A stretch of DNA of 11,923 nt, taken from NCBI GenBank assembly GCA_017743585.1, contig JAGHYP010000057.1, forward strand, positions 1 to 11,923, in the 5' to 3' direction. The stretch comes from Chloroflexota bacterium (lineage in GTDB: Bacteria > Chloroflexota > Anaerolineae > Aggregatilineales > UBA2796). Position 1 is the stretch's first letter; every line of letters begins with the position of its first letter. Of the stretch, positions 1 to 6,367 are shown piece by piece. The notes beneath the pieces were generated by a model that did not search any database, was not told the DNA's origin, and was given only the letters and a program-made list of their open reading frames with translations. The position numbers and the translations under genes are program-made.

Positions 1-232
1 TCGCCATGGCGAGCGTGGTCTTGCCGTAGCCGCCGGCGCCGCGCAGCGCCGCCGTGATCGCCACAGGGTTCTCGCGCTGCTCACTCAAGAGCGCGCTCAC
101 AATCTGCTCGAATTCCTCGGCGCGCATCACGAAGTCGCTGGGCAGGCTTCCCACCATGAACGGCTTGCGCGGCTCAGCCGTCCCTCCAGATGATGTGCTG
201 CTCGCAAATTGCTCAGGCACAGGCGGGCGCAC
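1..232 (-). CDS. NB-ARC/STAND-family P-loop ATPase, N-terminal part (cut by left edge)
   Basis: The minus strand stays open from a stop at 425-427 down to base 1 and encodes, in its last residues, GAGGYGKTTLAMA. This is a Walker A loop of the NB-ARC/STAND (SWACOS) type, with the K-T-T at bases 14-22. The preceding residues (FMVGSLPSDFVMRAEEFEQI, then RENPVAITAALR) fit the lead-in that commonly precedes this loop in bacterial NB-ARC proteins. STAND ATPases are signal-sensing switches that oligomerise on activation; their sensor is usually a C-terminal TPR or WD40 repeat array, which here would lie left of the window. I prefer the GTG start at 230-232 because AAAGGA (237-242, minus) sits 4 nt upstream and the promoter at 324-352 lies 5' of it. 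ATG at 155-157 is the alternative but has no ribosome site. No TIR, CHAT or protease domain fits in the short N-terminus, so any effector must be elsewhere in the protein or in a neighbour. The ATPase family call is firm; the role is not. Confidence 0.8.
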   Translation of the reverse strand, partial: MRPPVPEQFASSTSSGGTAEPRKPFMVGSLPSDFVMRAEEFEQIVSALLSEQRENPVAITAALRGAGGYGKTTLAMA

Positions 233-309
233 TGCTTCCTTTCTAGCGTTCCTTCGAACACGGCGCTCAGCGCGCTGCTGTTTCGCGGGCTGCGCGCTTG
301 CGGACGCAC

Positions 310-331
310 TTGATACTACGTTGATACTACG
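310..331. repeat. Perfect 11-bp tandem repeat over the -10 region
   Basis: TTGATACTACG occurs twice head to tail (310-320 and 321-331). On the minus strand each copy contributes one TAGTAT hexamer, so the unit duplicates the -10 box of the STAND ATPase promoter. It could be a regulator-binding pair spaced one helical turn apart, or a simple slippage duplication. Confidence 0.85.
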
Positions 332-352
332 GCGCGACTTCAACGTTGTCAA
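324..352 (-). promoter_or_regulatory. Sigma-70 promoter for the STAND ATPase gene
   Basis: On the minus strand a perfect TTGACA (347-352) is followed after exactly 17 bases by TAGTAT (324-329), which matches 4 of 6 TATAAT positions. A second TAGTAT lies 11 bases further downstream (313-318) because of a tandem duplication. Transcription should begin near 306-317, giving a leader of roughly 75-85 nt before the GTG start at 232. Seen directly in the sequence; activity is inferred. Confidence 0.6.
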
Positions 353-380
353 GCGGCGCGCCGCGCACAAGAATCGCGCC

Positions 381-409
381 TTGACCGAGCGGTCGCCCTG
401 CGCAACAAT
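381..409 (+). promoter_or_regulatory. Possible promoter for the GT4 glycosyltransferase
   Basis: TTGACC (381-386) lies 17 bases before AACAAT (404-409), matching 5/6 and 4/6 of the consensus boxes. It points away from the STAND promoter, so the two form a divergent promoter region. The predicted start of transcription, near 416, leaves a leader of about 55 nt. The -10 element is weak. Confidence 0.35.
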
Positions 410-459
410 TGGCATGCTCTCGATCTACCGCCATCCGCCAATCAATTGCCTGTGAGCTG

Positions 460-466
460 AGGAGAG
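460..466 (+). promoter_or_regulatory. Shine-Dalgarno AGGAGAG that places the start of the GT4 gene
   Basis: AGGAGAG ends 6 nt before an in-frame CTG (473-475). The first conventional start codons in this frame, TTG 497 and ATG 500, are 30 or more nt away and have no ribosome site. An in-frame TGA at 458-460 rules out any start further upstream. This is the basis for proposing a CTG start. Confidence 0.6.
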
Positions 467-472
467 ATTGCC

Positions 473-1729
473 CTGAGCGCCGCTCGTCCTAACATCTTGA
501 TGCTGACGCCATATTTGCCGTATCCGCCTGTCAGCGGCGGGCGCGCGCGCACGTATAACTTGCTCAAGCGGCTGACGCGCGATTTCGCCATCACGCTGGT
601 GTGCTTCGGGCGTCCTGAAGAGCGCGCCTTCGATCTGAGTCCGCTGCAAGCGCTGTGCGAGCTGATCGTGATCAGCCGTCCGTCCAGTCCCAGCAAGGCG
701 CGTGCCGCGCTGCTCAGCCTGACTTCGGTCAAGCCGATCACGATGCGCCTGTACACATCAAATGAGTTCCGCGAGAGCATTCAACGCTTGTTGCGCGTGC
801 GCCTGTTCGATCTAATTCACGTCGAATCGTTCTATATGCTACAGAATTTGCCGCCTGAGCTGCCTGTGCCAGTCTTTCTCTCTGAGCCTGCCATCGAATA
901 CTTGGCTTGGTGGCGGCACGCGCGCGTCGCCATGCCGCGCTATCAGCGTCCTGCGCTGGCGCTAGAGGCGCTCAAGATGCGCTTCTTCGAGCCGCAAGCG
1001 TGGAGCGCGGCGACGCTGGTCGGCGTGATGTCTGAGGTGGACGCGCGCATTGTCAAGCGCGCTGCGCCGGGCGTGCCAACGGCGCTCTCGCCGAACGGCG
1101 TGGACGTGGAGTACTTTAAGCCGCTCAACACGCGCCGCGAGCCTGATACCGCCATTTTCATGGGCGACTACAAATACTTCCCGAACGAAGACGCCGTGCT
1201 GTACTTCGTGCGCGAGATCATGCCGCTTATCCGCGCCAAGCGGCCGAACTTCACGCTGACGCTGCTGGGCAAAGAGCCGACGCCCGCGCTGAGGCGGCTG
1301 AGCAGCGATCCGCGCAACGGCCTGCACATTCAGGGCTTGGTGGAAGATACGCGCCCGTACCTGAGCCGCGCGGCGCTATTTGTATGCCCGTTGCGCAGCG
1401 GCAGCGGCACGCGCTTCAAGCTGCTAGAGGCGCTGGCGTGCGGCTGCCCTGTGGTCACCACCTCGCTGGGCGCGGAAGGCTTGGGCGCGCAGGATAACAG
1501 GCACTTGCGCATTGCGGATACGCCGCAAGCCTTCGCCGATGCTGTGCTGCACCTGCTGGAAAATCCTGAAGAGGCGGCGCGCTTGGCTCGGCACGGGCGC
1601 AACTGGGTGGTAGAGCGGCATTCGTGGGCGCGCAGCGCGGCGCTGCTGAGCGATATCTATCTATTGTTGATCGGCAGCGAAGACGTGACCGTGCCTAGTC
1701 CGTCGAGTCGGCGAGCAAGGCGGCGATAG
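473..1729 (+). CDS. GT4-family glycosyltransferase, XrtA/PEP-CTERM-associated type
   Basis: This cytoplasmic GT-B fold enzyme probably transfers a sugar from a nucleotide-sugar donor during exopolysaccharide or envelope glycan synthesis. The N-terminal Rossmann half opens with ILMLTPYLPYPPVSGGRART, the typical acceptor-side glycine loop of the family. The C-terminal donor half has PNGVDVEYF (about residue 207), IFMGDYKYFPNEDA, and GSGTRFKLLEAL (310-321) followed by ACGCPVVTTSLGAEGL, the usual GT4 donor-binding signature. The overall pattern resembles the sugar transferases found next to exosortase loci, but no exosortase, EpsH or chain-length gene is visible here. I start it at CTG 473 (418 residues), which restores SAARPNILMLTPY at the N-terminus and uses the ribosome site at 460-466; TTG 497 would give 410 residues and cuts into the first strand. 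Its 3' end overlaps the convergent gene on the other strand by 35 nt. Donor and acceptor sugars cannot be read from sequence. Confidence 0.85.
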   Translation: MSAARPNILMLTPYLPYPPVSGGRARTYNLLKRLTRDFAITLVCFGRPEERAFDLSPLQALCELIVISRPSSPSKARAALLSLTSVKPITMRLYTSNEFRESIQRLLRVRLFDLIHVESFYMLQNLPPELPVPVFLSEPAIEYLAWWRHARVAMPRYQRPALALEALKMRFFEPQAWSAATLVGVMSEVDARIVKRAAPGVPTALSPNGVDVEYFKPLNTRREPDTAIFMGDYKYFPNEDAVLYFVREIMPLIRAKRPNFTLTLLGKEPTPALRRLSSDPRNGLHIQGLVEDTRPYLSRAALFVCPLRSGSGTRFKLLEALACGCPVVTTSLGAEGLGAQDNRHLRIADTPQAFADAVLHLLENPEEAARLARHGRNWVVERHSWARSAALLSDIYLLLIGSEDVTVPSPSSRRARRR

Positions 1730-2276
1730 CTTGGCGCAGCTGGTCGTAATTGCGATGCGTGGTGCTGGAGATGGCAAAAGCGGCGGCATCGGGAGCGCCT
1801 GCGAGGCGCGCCAGCAGACGGTAAGGCGGCGGCAAGGCGTCGCGCGCCACGATGATGGCGCAGCCTTCGCGGCGGCGATGCCCCCTGCCGAAGAGCAGGC
1901 GCTCTAGAGCGGCGTTCGCCTCGCTGGACGAGATGAGCGGATGCGGCGCGCAGCGCAGCAGCGCACGGCGCGGCACGAATTGCTCGCGCCATATCATCGG
2001 GCGCAGCCAGATTCCATCAGCGCTCAGCCTGATCTCAGGGTGCAACACGCTCTGCAAGACGAGCGGGATGAGCAAGGTCGCTGTGAAAGCGGCGCTGATC
2101 GCGAACAACACGCCGAGCGCGCCGCTCAGCACCGCCAAGAGCAGCTGCGCAAGCACTGCGAGGCTACACAATACCAAGCTGAGCGCTGTCAAGCGAGCTA
2201 GAGCGCGCCGCATATACGGCCGCGGATGAGGGAAATGTAGCGGTGACGCAGGAAGCTTGTCAGAAGGATCAACCAT
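1695..2276 (-). CDS. Two-helix membrane protein with a possible PH-like cytoplasmic domain
   Basis: This is a 193-residue protein of unknown function. Residues about 27-50 and 52-76 form two adjacent hydrophobic segments, a likely membrane hairpin. They are followed by a soluble tail starting at HPEIRLSADGIWLRP, which resembles the first strands of small bacterial PH-like (bPH2/DUF) domains where the polypeptide re-enters the cytoplasm. The remainder is arginine- and alanine-rich and carries no catalytic motif. I chose ATG 2274-2276 because it gives a reasonable N-terminus; a weak AGGA lies 12 nt upstream. ATG 2211-2213 (MRRALARL) is a second candidate without a ribosome site, and the open frame extends upstream to 2333. 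The gene overlaps both neighbours: the tail of the GT4 gene and the start codon of rlmD. The coding call rests on membrane pattern and placement, not on a recognised family. Confidence 0.65.
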   Translation of the reverse strand: MVDPSDKLPASPLHFPHPRPYMRRALARLTALSLVLCSLAVLAQLLLAVLSGALGVLFAISAAFTATLLIPLVLQSVLHPEIRLSADGIWLRPMIWREQFVPRRALLRCAPHPLISSSEANAALERLLFGRGHRRREGCAIIVARDALPPPYRLLARLAGAPDAAAFAISSTTHRNYDQLRQAIAALLADSTD

Positions 2277-3549
2277 GCCTGAGTTGCATCCTACACAGTC
2301 TAATGACTTGATCGAGCTAGAACTAACGACCATGGCACACGGCGGCAGCGCGATCGGGCGTCACGAGGGGCGCGCGATCTTCGTGCCGTACGCCATTCCC
2401 GGCGAGCGCATCACAGCGCGCATCACGCAGGATAAAGGTCGCTTTGCCTACGCCGAAGGCGTGATGCTGCTGGAAAGCTCTGAGGCGCGCGTGCAGCCGC
2501 ATTGCCCGCACTTCGGCCCGAAGCGCTGCGGCGGCTGCCATTGGCAGCACATTGATTATGCAGCGCAGCTCAGCTTCAAGCAGCAGATTGTGGTCGATCA
2601 ACTGATGCGCATCGGCGGCATCGCGGCGCCGCCCGTCTCGGCCGTGCTGCCGAGCCCGCTGCAGTGGCAGTACCGCACGCACGTCACGCTGCACGTCACG
2701 CCTGATGGGCAGGTCGGCTTCTTCAGCGCCGACGATCAACCTCAACACATCGTGCCAATCCAAGAATGTCACATCATCCGCCCTGAATTGCAAGATTTGC
2801 TGGAGTGCCTTGACCTTGAAGCGCTCAAAGGCAGCAACCTCTCGCACATACGGCTGCAGGTCGGCACGGATGGCGAAGAGCGCTTGATCGCGCTCAGCAC
2901 GCTCGACGACTTGCCGCCGTCCGTTGAGATCGATCTGCCGCTCTCGGTCAGCTTCCTCGCCGCAGATGGTCGCCCGCAAACGTTGATCGGCACAGGCAAG
3001 GTGCATTACAGCATCAAAGGGCGCACTTTTCAAGTGACGGCTGGCAGCTTCTTCCAAGCGAACTTATCGCTGACTGAGCAGCTTGTGGATTTGGTCTTGG
3101 CGCGCTTGGCGCTGCAAGGCAAAGAGAACGTCCTGGAGTTGTACAGCGGAGTTGGCTTGTTCACGGCGTTTTTGGCGGAGCGCGCCGCATTTGTCACGGC
3201 GGTAGAAGGCTTCCCGACAGCTGTGGACGATGCAGACAGCAACTTGAGCGACCTAAGCAACGTGACGCTGATCGAAGGCTTGGTTGAAGACGTGCTGCCC
3301 GAGCTGGACGAGCCTTTTGACGCTGCCGTGCTCGATCCGCCGCGCAGCGGCGTGGAAGCGACTGCGCTGGACGCGCTGGCGGCGCTCTCGCCCCCCAAGA
3401 TCGTCTACGTCTCGTGCGACCCCGCCACGCTGGCGCGCGATGCCAAGCGGCTGCTCGCCAAAGGCTACGCGCTGCAGGATGTGCAGCCGCTCGATATGTT
3501 CCCGCAGACCTATCACATCGAGGCTGTGGCGACCTTCATGCGCGCCTGA
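2275..3549 (+). CDS. rlmD: 23S rRNA (uracil-C5)-methyltransferase, RumA/RlmD type
   Basis: This SAM-dependent RNA methyltransferase adds a methyl group to C5 of a uridine, most likely in 23S rRNA (U1939 or U747 in E. coli numbering). The 424-residue protein has all family parts in order. They are an N-terminal TRAM domain (about 10-65, with MAHGGSAIGRHEGRAIFVPY), Fe-S cluster cysteines C77, C85, C88 and C165, the SAM loop ELYSGVGLFTAF, DPPRSG, and the catalytic YVSCDPATLARD with nucleophile C381. The general-base glutamate lies in PQTYHIEAV near the C-terminus. ATG 2275 is preferred over TTG 2257 because GAAGGA (2263-2268) lies 6 nt upstream of it. The cysteine spacing is CX7CX2C instead of the CX5CX2C of E. 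coli RumA. RlmD, RlmC and the dual RlmCD enzymes cannot be separated by sequence alone, so the symbol is provisional. The gene stands alone, with 187 bp to the next start. Confidence 0.9.
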   Translation: MPELHPTQSNDLIELELTTMAHGGSAIGRHEGRAIFVPYAIPGERITARITQDKGRFAYAEGVMLLESSEARVQPHCPHFGPKRCGGCHWQHIDYAAQLSFKQQIVVDQLMRIGGIAAPPVSAVLPSPLQWQYRTHVTLHVTPDGQVGFFSADDQPQHIVPIQECHIIRPELQDLLECLDLEALKGSNLSHIRLQVGTDGEERLIALSTLDDLPPSVEIDLPLSVSFLAADGRPQTLIGTGKVHYSIKGRTFQVTAGSFFQANLSLTEQLVDLVLARLALQGKENVLELYSGVGLFTAFLAERAAFVTAVEGFPTAVDDADSNLSDLSNVTLIEGLVEDVLPELDEPFDAAVLDPPRSGVEATALDALAALSPPKIVYVSCDPATLARDAKRLLAKGYALQDVQPLDMFPQTYHIEAVATFMRA

Positions 3550-3667
3550 CCTTCTCCGCTAGGGCTGCTGCCCTGCAGATCGTGCCATCTGTTGGACGGC
3601 GTTCGCGGGCCTTGCCCCATCGAGGCGCTGAGCGCTCTCCCCTGCCCGCGCGGACTGTGTCACGGAC

Positions 3668-3696
3668 TGCTCAAGAGCCGCCTTGTATGCTAGAAT
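3668..3696 (+). promoter_or_regulatory. Extended -10 promoter for the PIN-TRAM/gltX pair
   Basis: TGC-TAGAAT (3688-3696) is a TGn extended -10 with a 5/6 hexamer. A weak -35 (TGCTCA, 3668-3673) lies 17 bases upstream, acceptable for an extended -10 promoter. Transcription would start near 3703, on an 8-bp palindrome AACCGGTT (3701-3708). This placement makes the upstream TTG at 3683 unusable as a start and supports ATG 3737. The 3550-3667 stretch before it holds no gene that I can support. Confidence 0.6.
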
Positions 3697-3736
3697 TAAT
3701 AACCGGTTCAGCCCGAGAGAGGAAAAGCGCGCTCAG

Positions 3737-4807
3737 ATGACATCCGAGTTGATCTGGCGATTGGTCGGCATGATCGGCTTGTCGTTGGTTGGCGCGCGCT
3801 TCGGCGCTGAGCTTGTTGTGCCGCCGCTCACGCGCGAATCCACCATCTTGCTCTTCGGTTTGGTCGGCGCGCTCACAGGGCTGATCCTGACTCCGTATTT
3901 CACCACGCGCCCTGCGCGCGCGGCGCGCGCCATCATCACTGAGACGCCTGCCGAGACGCTTGTCACTGCCATTATCGGTTTGCTGCTCGGCTTGGCGATC
4001 GCCGCGCTCGCCTCGGTGCCGCTCAGCTTGCTGCCGCCGCCGCTCAATCAGTGGCTGCCCGTCATCCTGATGCTCATCTTCGGCTACTTGAGCGTGACCA
4101 TCTTCGCCCTGCGCGCGCAGGACTTGATCCGAATCGCGCCGCGCTTGTTGCGCCCTCCCGAGCCGAGCGCCGAGAGCGCGCCGCAGAGCGCCTACGCAGG
4201 CGGCACGCGCATCCTCGTGGATAGCAGCGCGATCATTGATGGACGTATCCTCGATATCAGCAAGACGGGCTTCATCCAAGGCGAGCTGATCGTGCCGAGC
4301 TTCATCCTGCGCGAAATTCAGCGCCTCGCCGACGATAGCAACGCGCTGCGCCGCAATCGCGGACGGCGCGGCCTGGAAATCCTCGAAGAGATGCGGCGCG
4401 AGAGCAAAGCGCCTGTGCAGATGCTCGATCTGGACGTGGAGAACGTCCGCGAGGTCGATCACAAGCTGGTGGCGCTCGCCAAACAGATGAACGCTCTCTT
4501 GCTGACCACTGATTACACGCTCAAGCGCACGGCGAGCCTGCAAGGCGTGGAGGTGCTGAACATCAATGACCTCGCCAACGCGGTCAAGGCGGTCATCTTG
4601 CCGAATGAGGTGATCACTTTGCATGTGATCGCCGAAGGACGCGAGCCTGGGCAGGGCATCGGCTACCTTGACGACGGCACAATGGTCGTGGTAGAAGATG
4701 GACGCCGTCATATTGACCGCAAAGTGGACGTGGTGATCGTCCGCATGATCCAAACTTCGGCAGGCAAGATGTACTTCGCCCGCCTTGACGATACCTCGAG
4801 GAAGTGA
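3737..4807 (+). CDS. YacL-like membrane protein with PIN nuclease and TRAM domains
   Basis: This 356-residue membrane-tethered putative ribonuclease has about four hydrophobic helices in its first 130 residues (roughly 5-24, 35-54, 73-95, 107-128). A cytoplasmic PIN domain begins at ILVDSSAIIDGR, and a C-terminal TRAM domain covers about 285-350 (LPNEVITLHVIAEGREPGQG onward). The PIN metal-binding acids appear present: D162, E193, D241 and D259 (in LLTTDYTL). The architecture matches Bacillus YacL, whose gene lies upstream of ispD-ispF-gltX; the RNA target of this family is not settled. The start ATG 3737 has GAGAGGA 13 nt upstream, a long spacing, but no other start codon lies between it and the predicted transcription start. 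Its TGA shares a base with the ATG of gltX, so translation of the two is coupled. Domain call is firm; nuclease activity is inferred. Confidence 0.9.
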   Translation: MTSELIWRLVGMIGLSLVGARFGAELVVPPLTRESTILLFGLVGALTGLILTPYFTTRPARAARAIITETPAETLVTAIIGLLLGLAIAALASVPLSLLPPPLNQWLPVILMLIFGYLSVTIFALRAQDLIRIAPRLLRPPEPSAESAPQSAYAGGTRILVDSSAIIDGRILDISKTGFIQGELIVPSFILREIQRLADDSNALRRNRGRRGLEILEEMRRESKAPVQMLDLDVENVREVDHKLVALAKQMNALLLTTDYTLKRTASLQGVEVLNINDLANAVKAVILPNEVITLHVIAEGREPGQGIGYLDDGTMVVVEDGRRHIDRKVDVVIVRMIQTSAGKMYFARLDDTSRK

Positions 4808-6303
4808 TGAGCCAAAGCGATCTGACTCCTGCGCGCACGCGCTATGCGCCCAGCCCAACCGGTCGCACGCATCTGGGCAACCTGCGCACTGCGCTCTTCG
4901 CATGGCTATGGGCGCGCCACACTGGCGGGCAGTTCATCCTGCGCATTGAAGATACCGATCGCGAGCGCCTTGTGGCAGGCGCTCAGGAAGAGCTGATGGA
5001 TGCCCTGCGCTGGCTCGGCTTGCTGTGGGACGAGGGTCCAGACTCGCCAGACGGCGCGCGTTACGTGCAATCGCGCAATTTGGCGCGCTATCACGAAGTC
5101 GTGGCGCAGCTGCTCGCCGCCGGGCGCGCTTACTATTGCGATTGCTCGCCTGAGCGCCTTGAGATCGTGCGGCGCGCGCAACGGGCGCGCGGTCAGAAGC
5201 CACGCTACGATAATTACTGCCGCACGCGTGCCCTCAGCGCAGCCGAGCATTGCGTTGTGCGCTTCGCCATGCCCGAAGGAGGCGAGACAGCCGTTCACGA
5301 CCTGCTGCGCGGCACGATTCGCTTCCCAAACGCCGATCACGGCGATCCGATCATCTTGAAATCCGATGGCTATCCAACTTATCACCTTGCGTCCGTCGTG
5401 GATGACCACGACATGCGCGTCACGCACGTCATCCGCGCCGATGAATGGCTGCCCTCTACGCCGATTCACGTCAATTTGTACGCTGCGCTCAGCTGGCAGC
5501 CGCCGCAATTCGTCCATCTGCCGCTGGTGACCGATCGCGAGCGCCGCAAGATCAAAAAGCGCAGCGACGCCCAGCAGGCAGCTGAGGATGCCGAGTACGC
5601 TGAGCTGCTGCACGTGGCGACCTTGCGGCAGCGCGGCTATTTGCCACAGGCTGTCTTCAATTTCCTCGCCTTTCTCGGCTGGCATCCGGGCAGCACAGAA
5701 GAGGTCATGACGCCTGAGGAGATCGTGGCGCGCTTCACGCTGGATCGGCTCAGCACCAGCCCTGCCGTCTTCGATGTAGATCGGCTGAACTGGTTCAATC
5801 AACAGCATCTCAAGCGGCTCTCGAACGCTGAGCTGAACGCGCTGATCGCGCCGTATTTGCGCGCCGCCTATCCTGAGGCAGTGCAGCTGACGGACGCAGC
5901 GTGGTGTGAGGCGCTCAGCGCCGCCATTCGCGACGAGCTGGTCACGCTCAGCGACGCCGTCGAGGCAGCGCGCTTCGCCTTCGAAGCGCCGCGCACTTTC
6001 AGCCCCGAAGCGTTGACAGCGCTGCAGAGCGAGGCGGCGAGTTTAGCGCTGAGCGCCTTGAGCGCGGCGCTGCCCGACGCGCTGCGCCTGACGCACGCCG
6101 AAGCCGAGCAGCTGCTGAGGCGCGTGCGCGATCAGCTGAAGCAATCGCACAACTTGAGCGGCAAGCAAGTGCTGCTGCCCATCCGAGCGGCGTTGACGGG
6201 CAAGAGCGGCGGCGCACATCTGGTGGATATCCTGGCGCTCTTGAGCGTGCCCGAGCTGCACGAGCGGCTACAACGCGCTATGCTGGGCGCGCCGGCCATC
6301 TAG
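4807..6303 (+). CDS. gltX: Glutamyl-tRNA synthetase
   Basis: This class I aminoacyl-tRNA synthetase charges tRNA with glutamate in the cytoplasm. At 498 residues it has the full bacterial GluRS length. The Rossmann catalytic core opens with RYAPSPTGRTHLGNLRTALF, in which HLGN (22-25) is the HIGH motif, followed by LRIEDTDRERL. Cysteines C111, C113 and C138 are candidate zinc ligands in the connective insert. The second signature reads KIKKR (248-252), where K(L/I/M)SKR is expected. The C-terminal third is the helical anticodon-binding domain, ending with the family motif LLPIRAALTGKSGG. I choose ATG 4807 over GTG 4804 because GAGGA (4798-4802) sits 4 nt before the ATG and only 1 nt before the GTG. 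The TGATG junction with the PIN-TRAM gene indicates translational coupling. Whether it is discriminating or also charges tRNA-Gln cannot be judged here. Confidence 0.95.
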   Translation: MSQSDLTPARTRYAPSPTGRTHLGNLRTALFAWLWARHTGGQFILRIEDTDRERLVAGAQEELMDALRWLGLLWDEGPDSPDGARYVQSRNLARYHEVVAQLLAAGRAYYCDCSPERLEIVRRAQRARGQKPRYDNYCRTRALSAAEHCVVRFAMPEGGETAVHDLLRGTIRFPNADHGDPIILKSDGYPTYHLASVVDDHDMRVTHVIRADEWLPSTPIHVNLYAALSWQPPQFVHLPLVTDRERRKIKKRSDAQQAAEDAEYAELLHVATLRQRGYLPQAVFNFLAFLGWHPGSTEEVMTPEEIVARFTLDRLSTSPAVFDVDRLNWFNQQHLKRLSNAELNALIAPYLRAAYPEAVQLTDAAWCEALSAAIRDELVTLSDAVEAARFAFEAPRTFSPEALTALQSEAASLALSALSAALPDALRLTHAEAEQLLRRVRDQLKQSHNLSGKQVLLPIRAALTGKSGGAHLVDILALLSVPELHERLQRAMLGAPAI

Positions 6304-6306
6304 CGC

Positions 6307-6334
6307 GCTACAATCGAGATAATCGAGCTATAAT
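6307..6334 (+). promoter_or_regulatory. Promoter with consensus -10 ahead of the 6368-10834 gene run
   Basis: A perfect TATAAT (6329-6334) lies 34 nt before the next start codon. The best -35 at a 16-base spacing is GCTACA (6307-6312), only 3/6, so an activator or another sigma factor may be involved. The element overlaps a set of three AATCGRG repeats. Transcription would start near 6341, leaving a leader of about 27 nt that contains the ribosome site AGGAAGG. Confidence 0.5.
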
Positions 6335-6338
6335 CGGG
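6312..6338 (+). repeat. Three short AATCGRG direct repeats around the -10 box
   Basis: AATCGAG (6312-6318), AATCGAG (6321-6327) and AATCGGG (6332-6338) recur at 9 and 11 bases, about one helical turn apart, flanking and overlapping TATAAT. This fits a set of operator half-sites, but chance is possible at this length. Confidence 0.4.
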
Positions 6339-6367
6339 CTGTGCTCGCTGCACAGGAAGGCTCTCGG

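Noticed and set aside
54..455. 133-codon plus-strand frame at the left end
   Set aside because: It runs opposite the STAND ATPase N-terminus and its divergent promoter region; the encoded protein has no recognisable feature.
2186..2218. CTGTCA and CATATA upstream of rlmD as its promoter
   Set aside because: Spacing is 19 or more bases and both hexamers are poor; the rlmD promoter remains unidentified.
2323..3057. 244-codon minus-strand frame opposite rlmD
   Set aside because: Antisense shadow of rlmD; composition dominated by A, R, H, Q and no supporting start signals.
3561..3574. AGGGC-TGCT-GCCCT hairpin after rlmD as a terminator
   Set aside because: Only a 5-bp stem with no following U-run, in GC-rich DNA where such short stems are frequent.
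3671..4903. 410-codon open frame on the minus strand opposite the PIN-TRAM gene
   Set aside because: It mirrors a clearly conserved plus-strand gene, is rich in H, R, Q and A as GC-rich antisense frames are, and shows no domain or ribosome site.
4906..5808. 300-codon minus-strand frame opposite gltX
   Set aside because: Antisense shadow of gltX with no recognisable motif.
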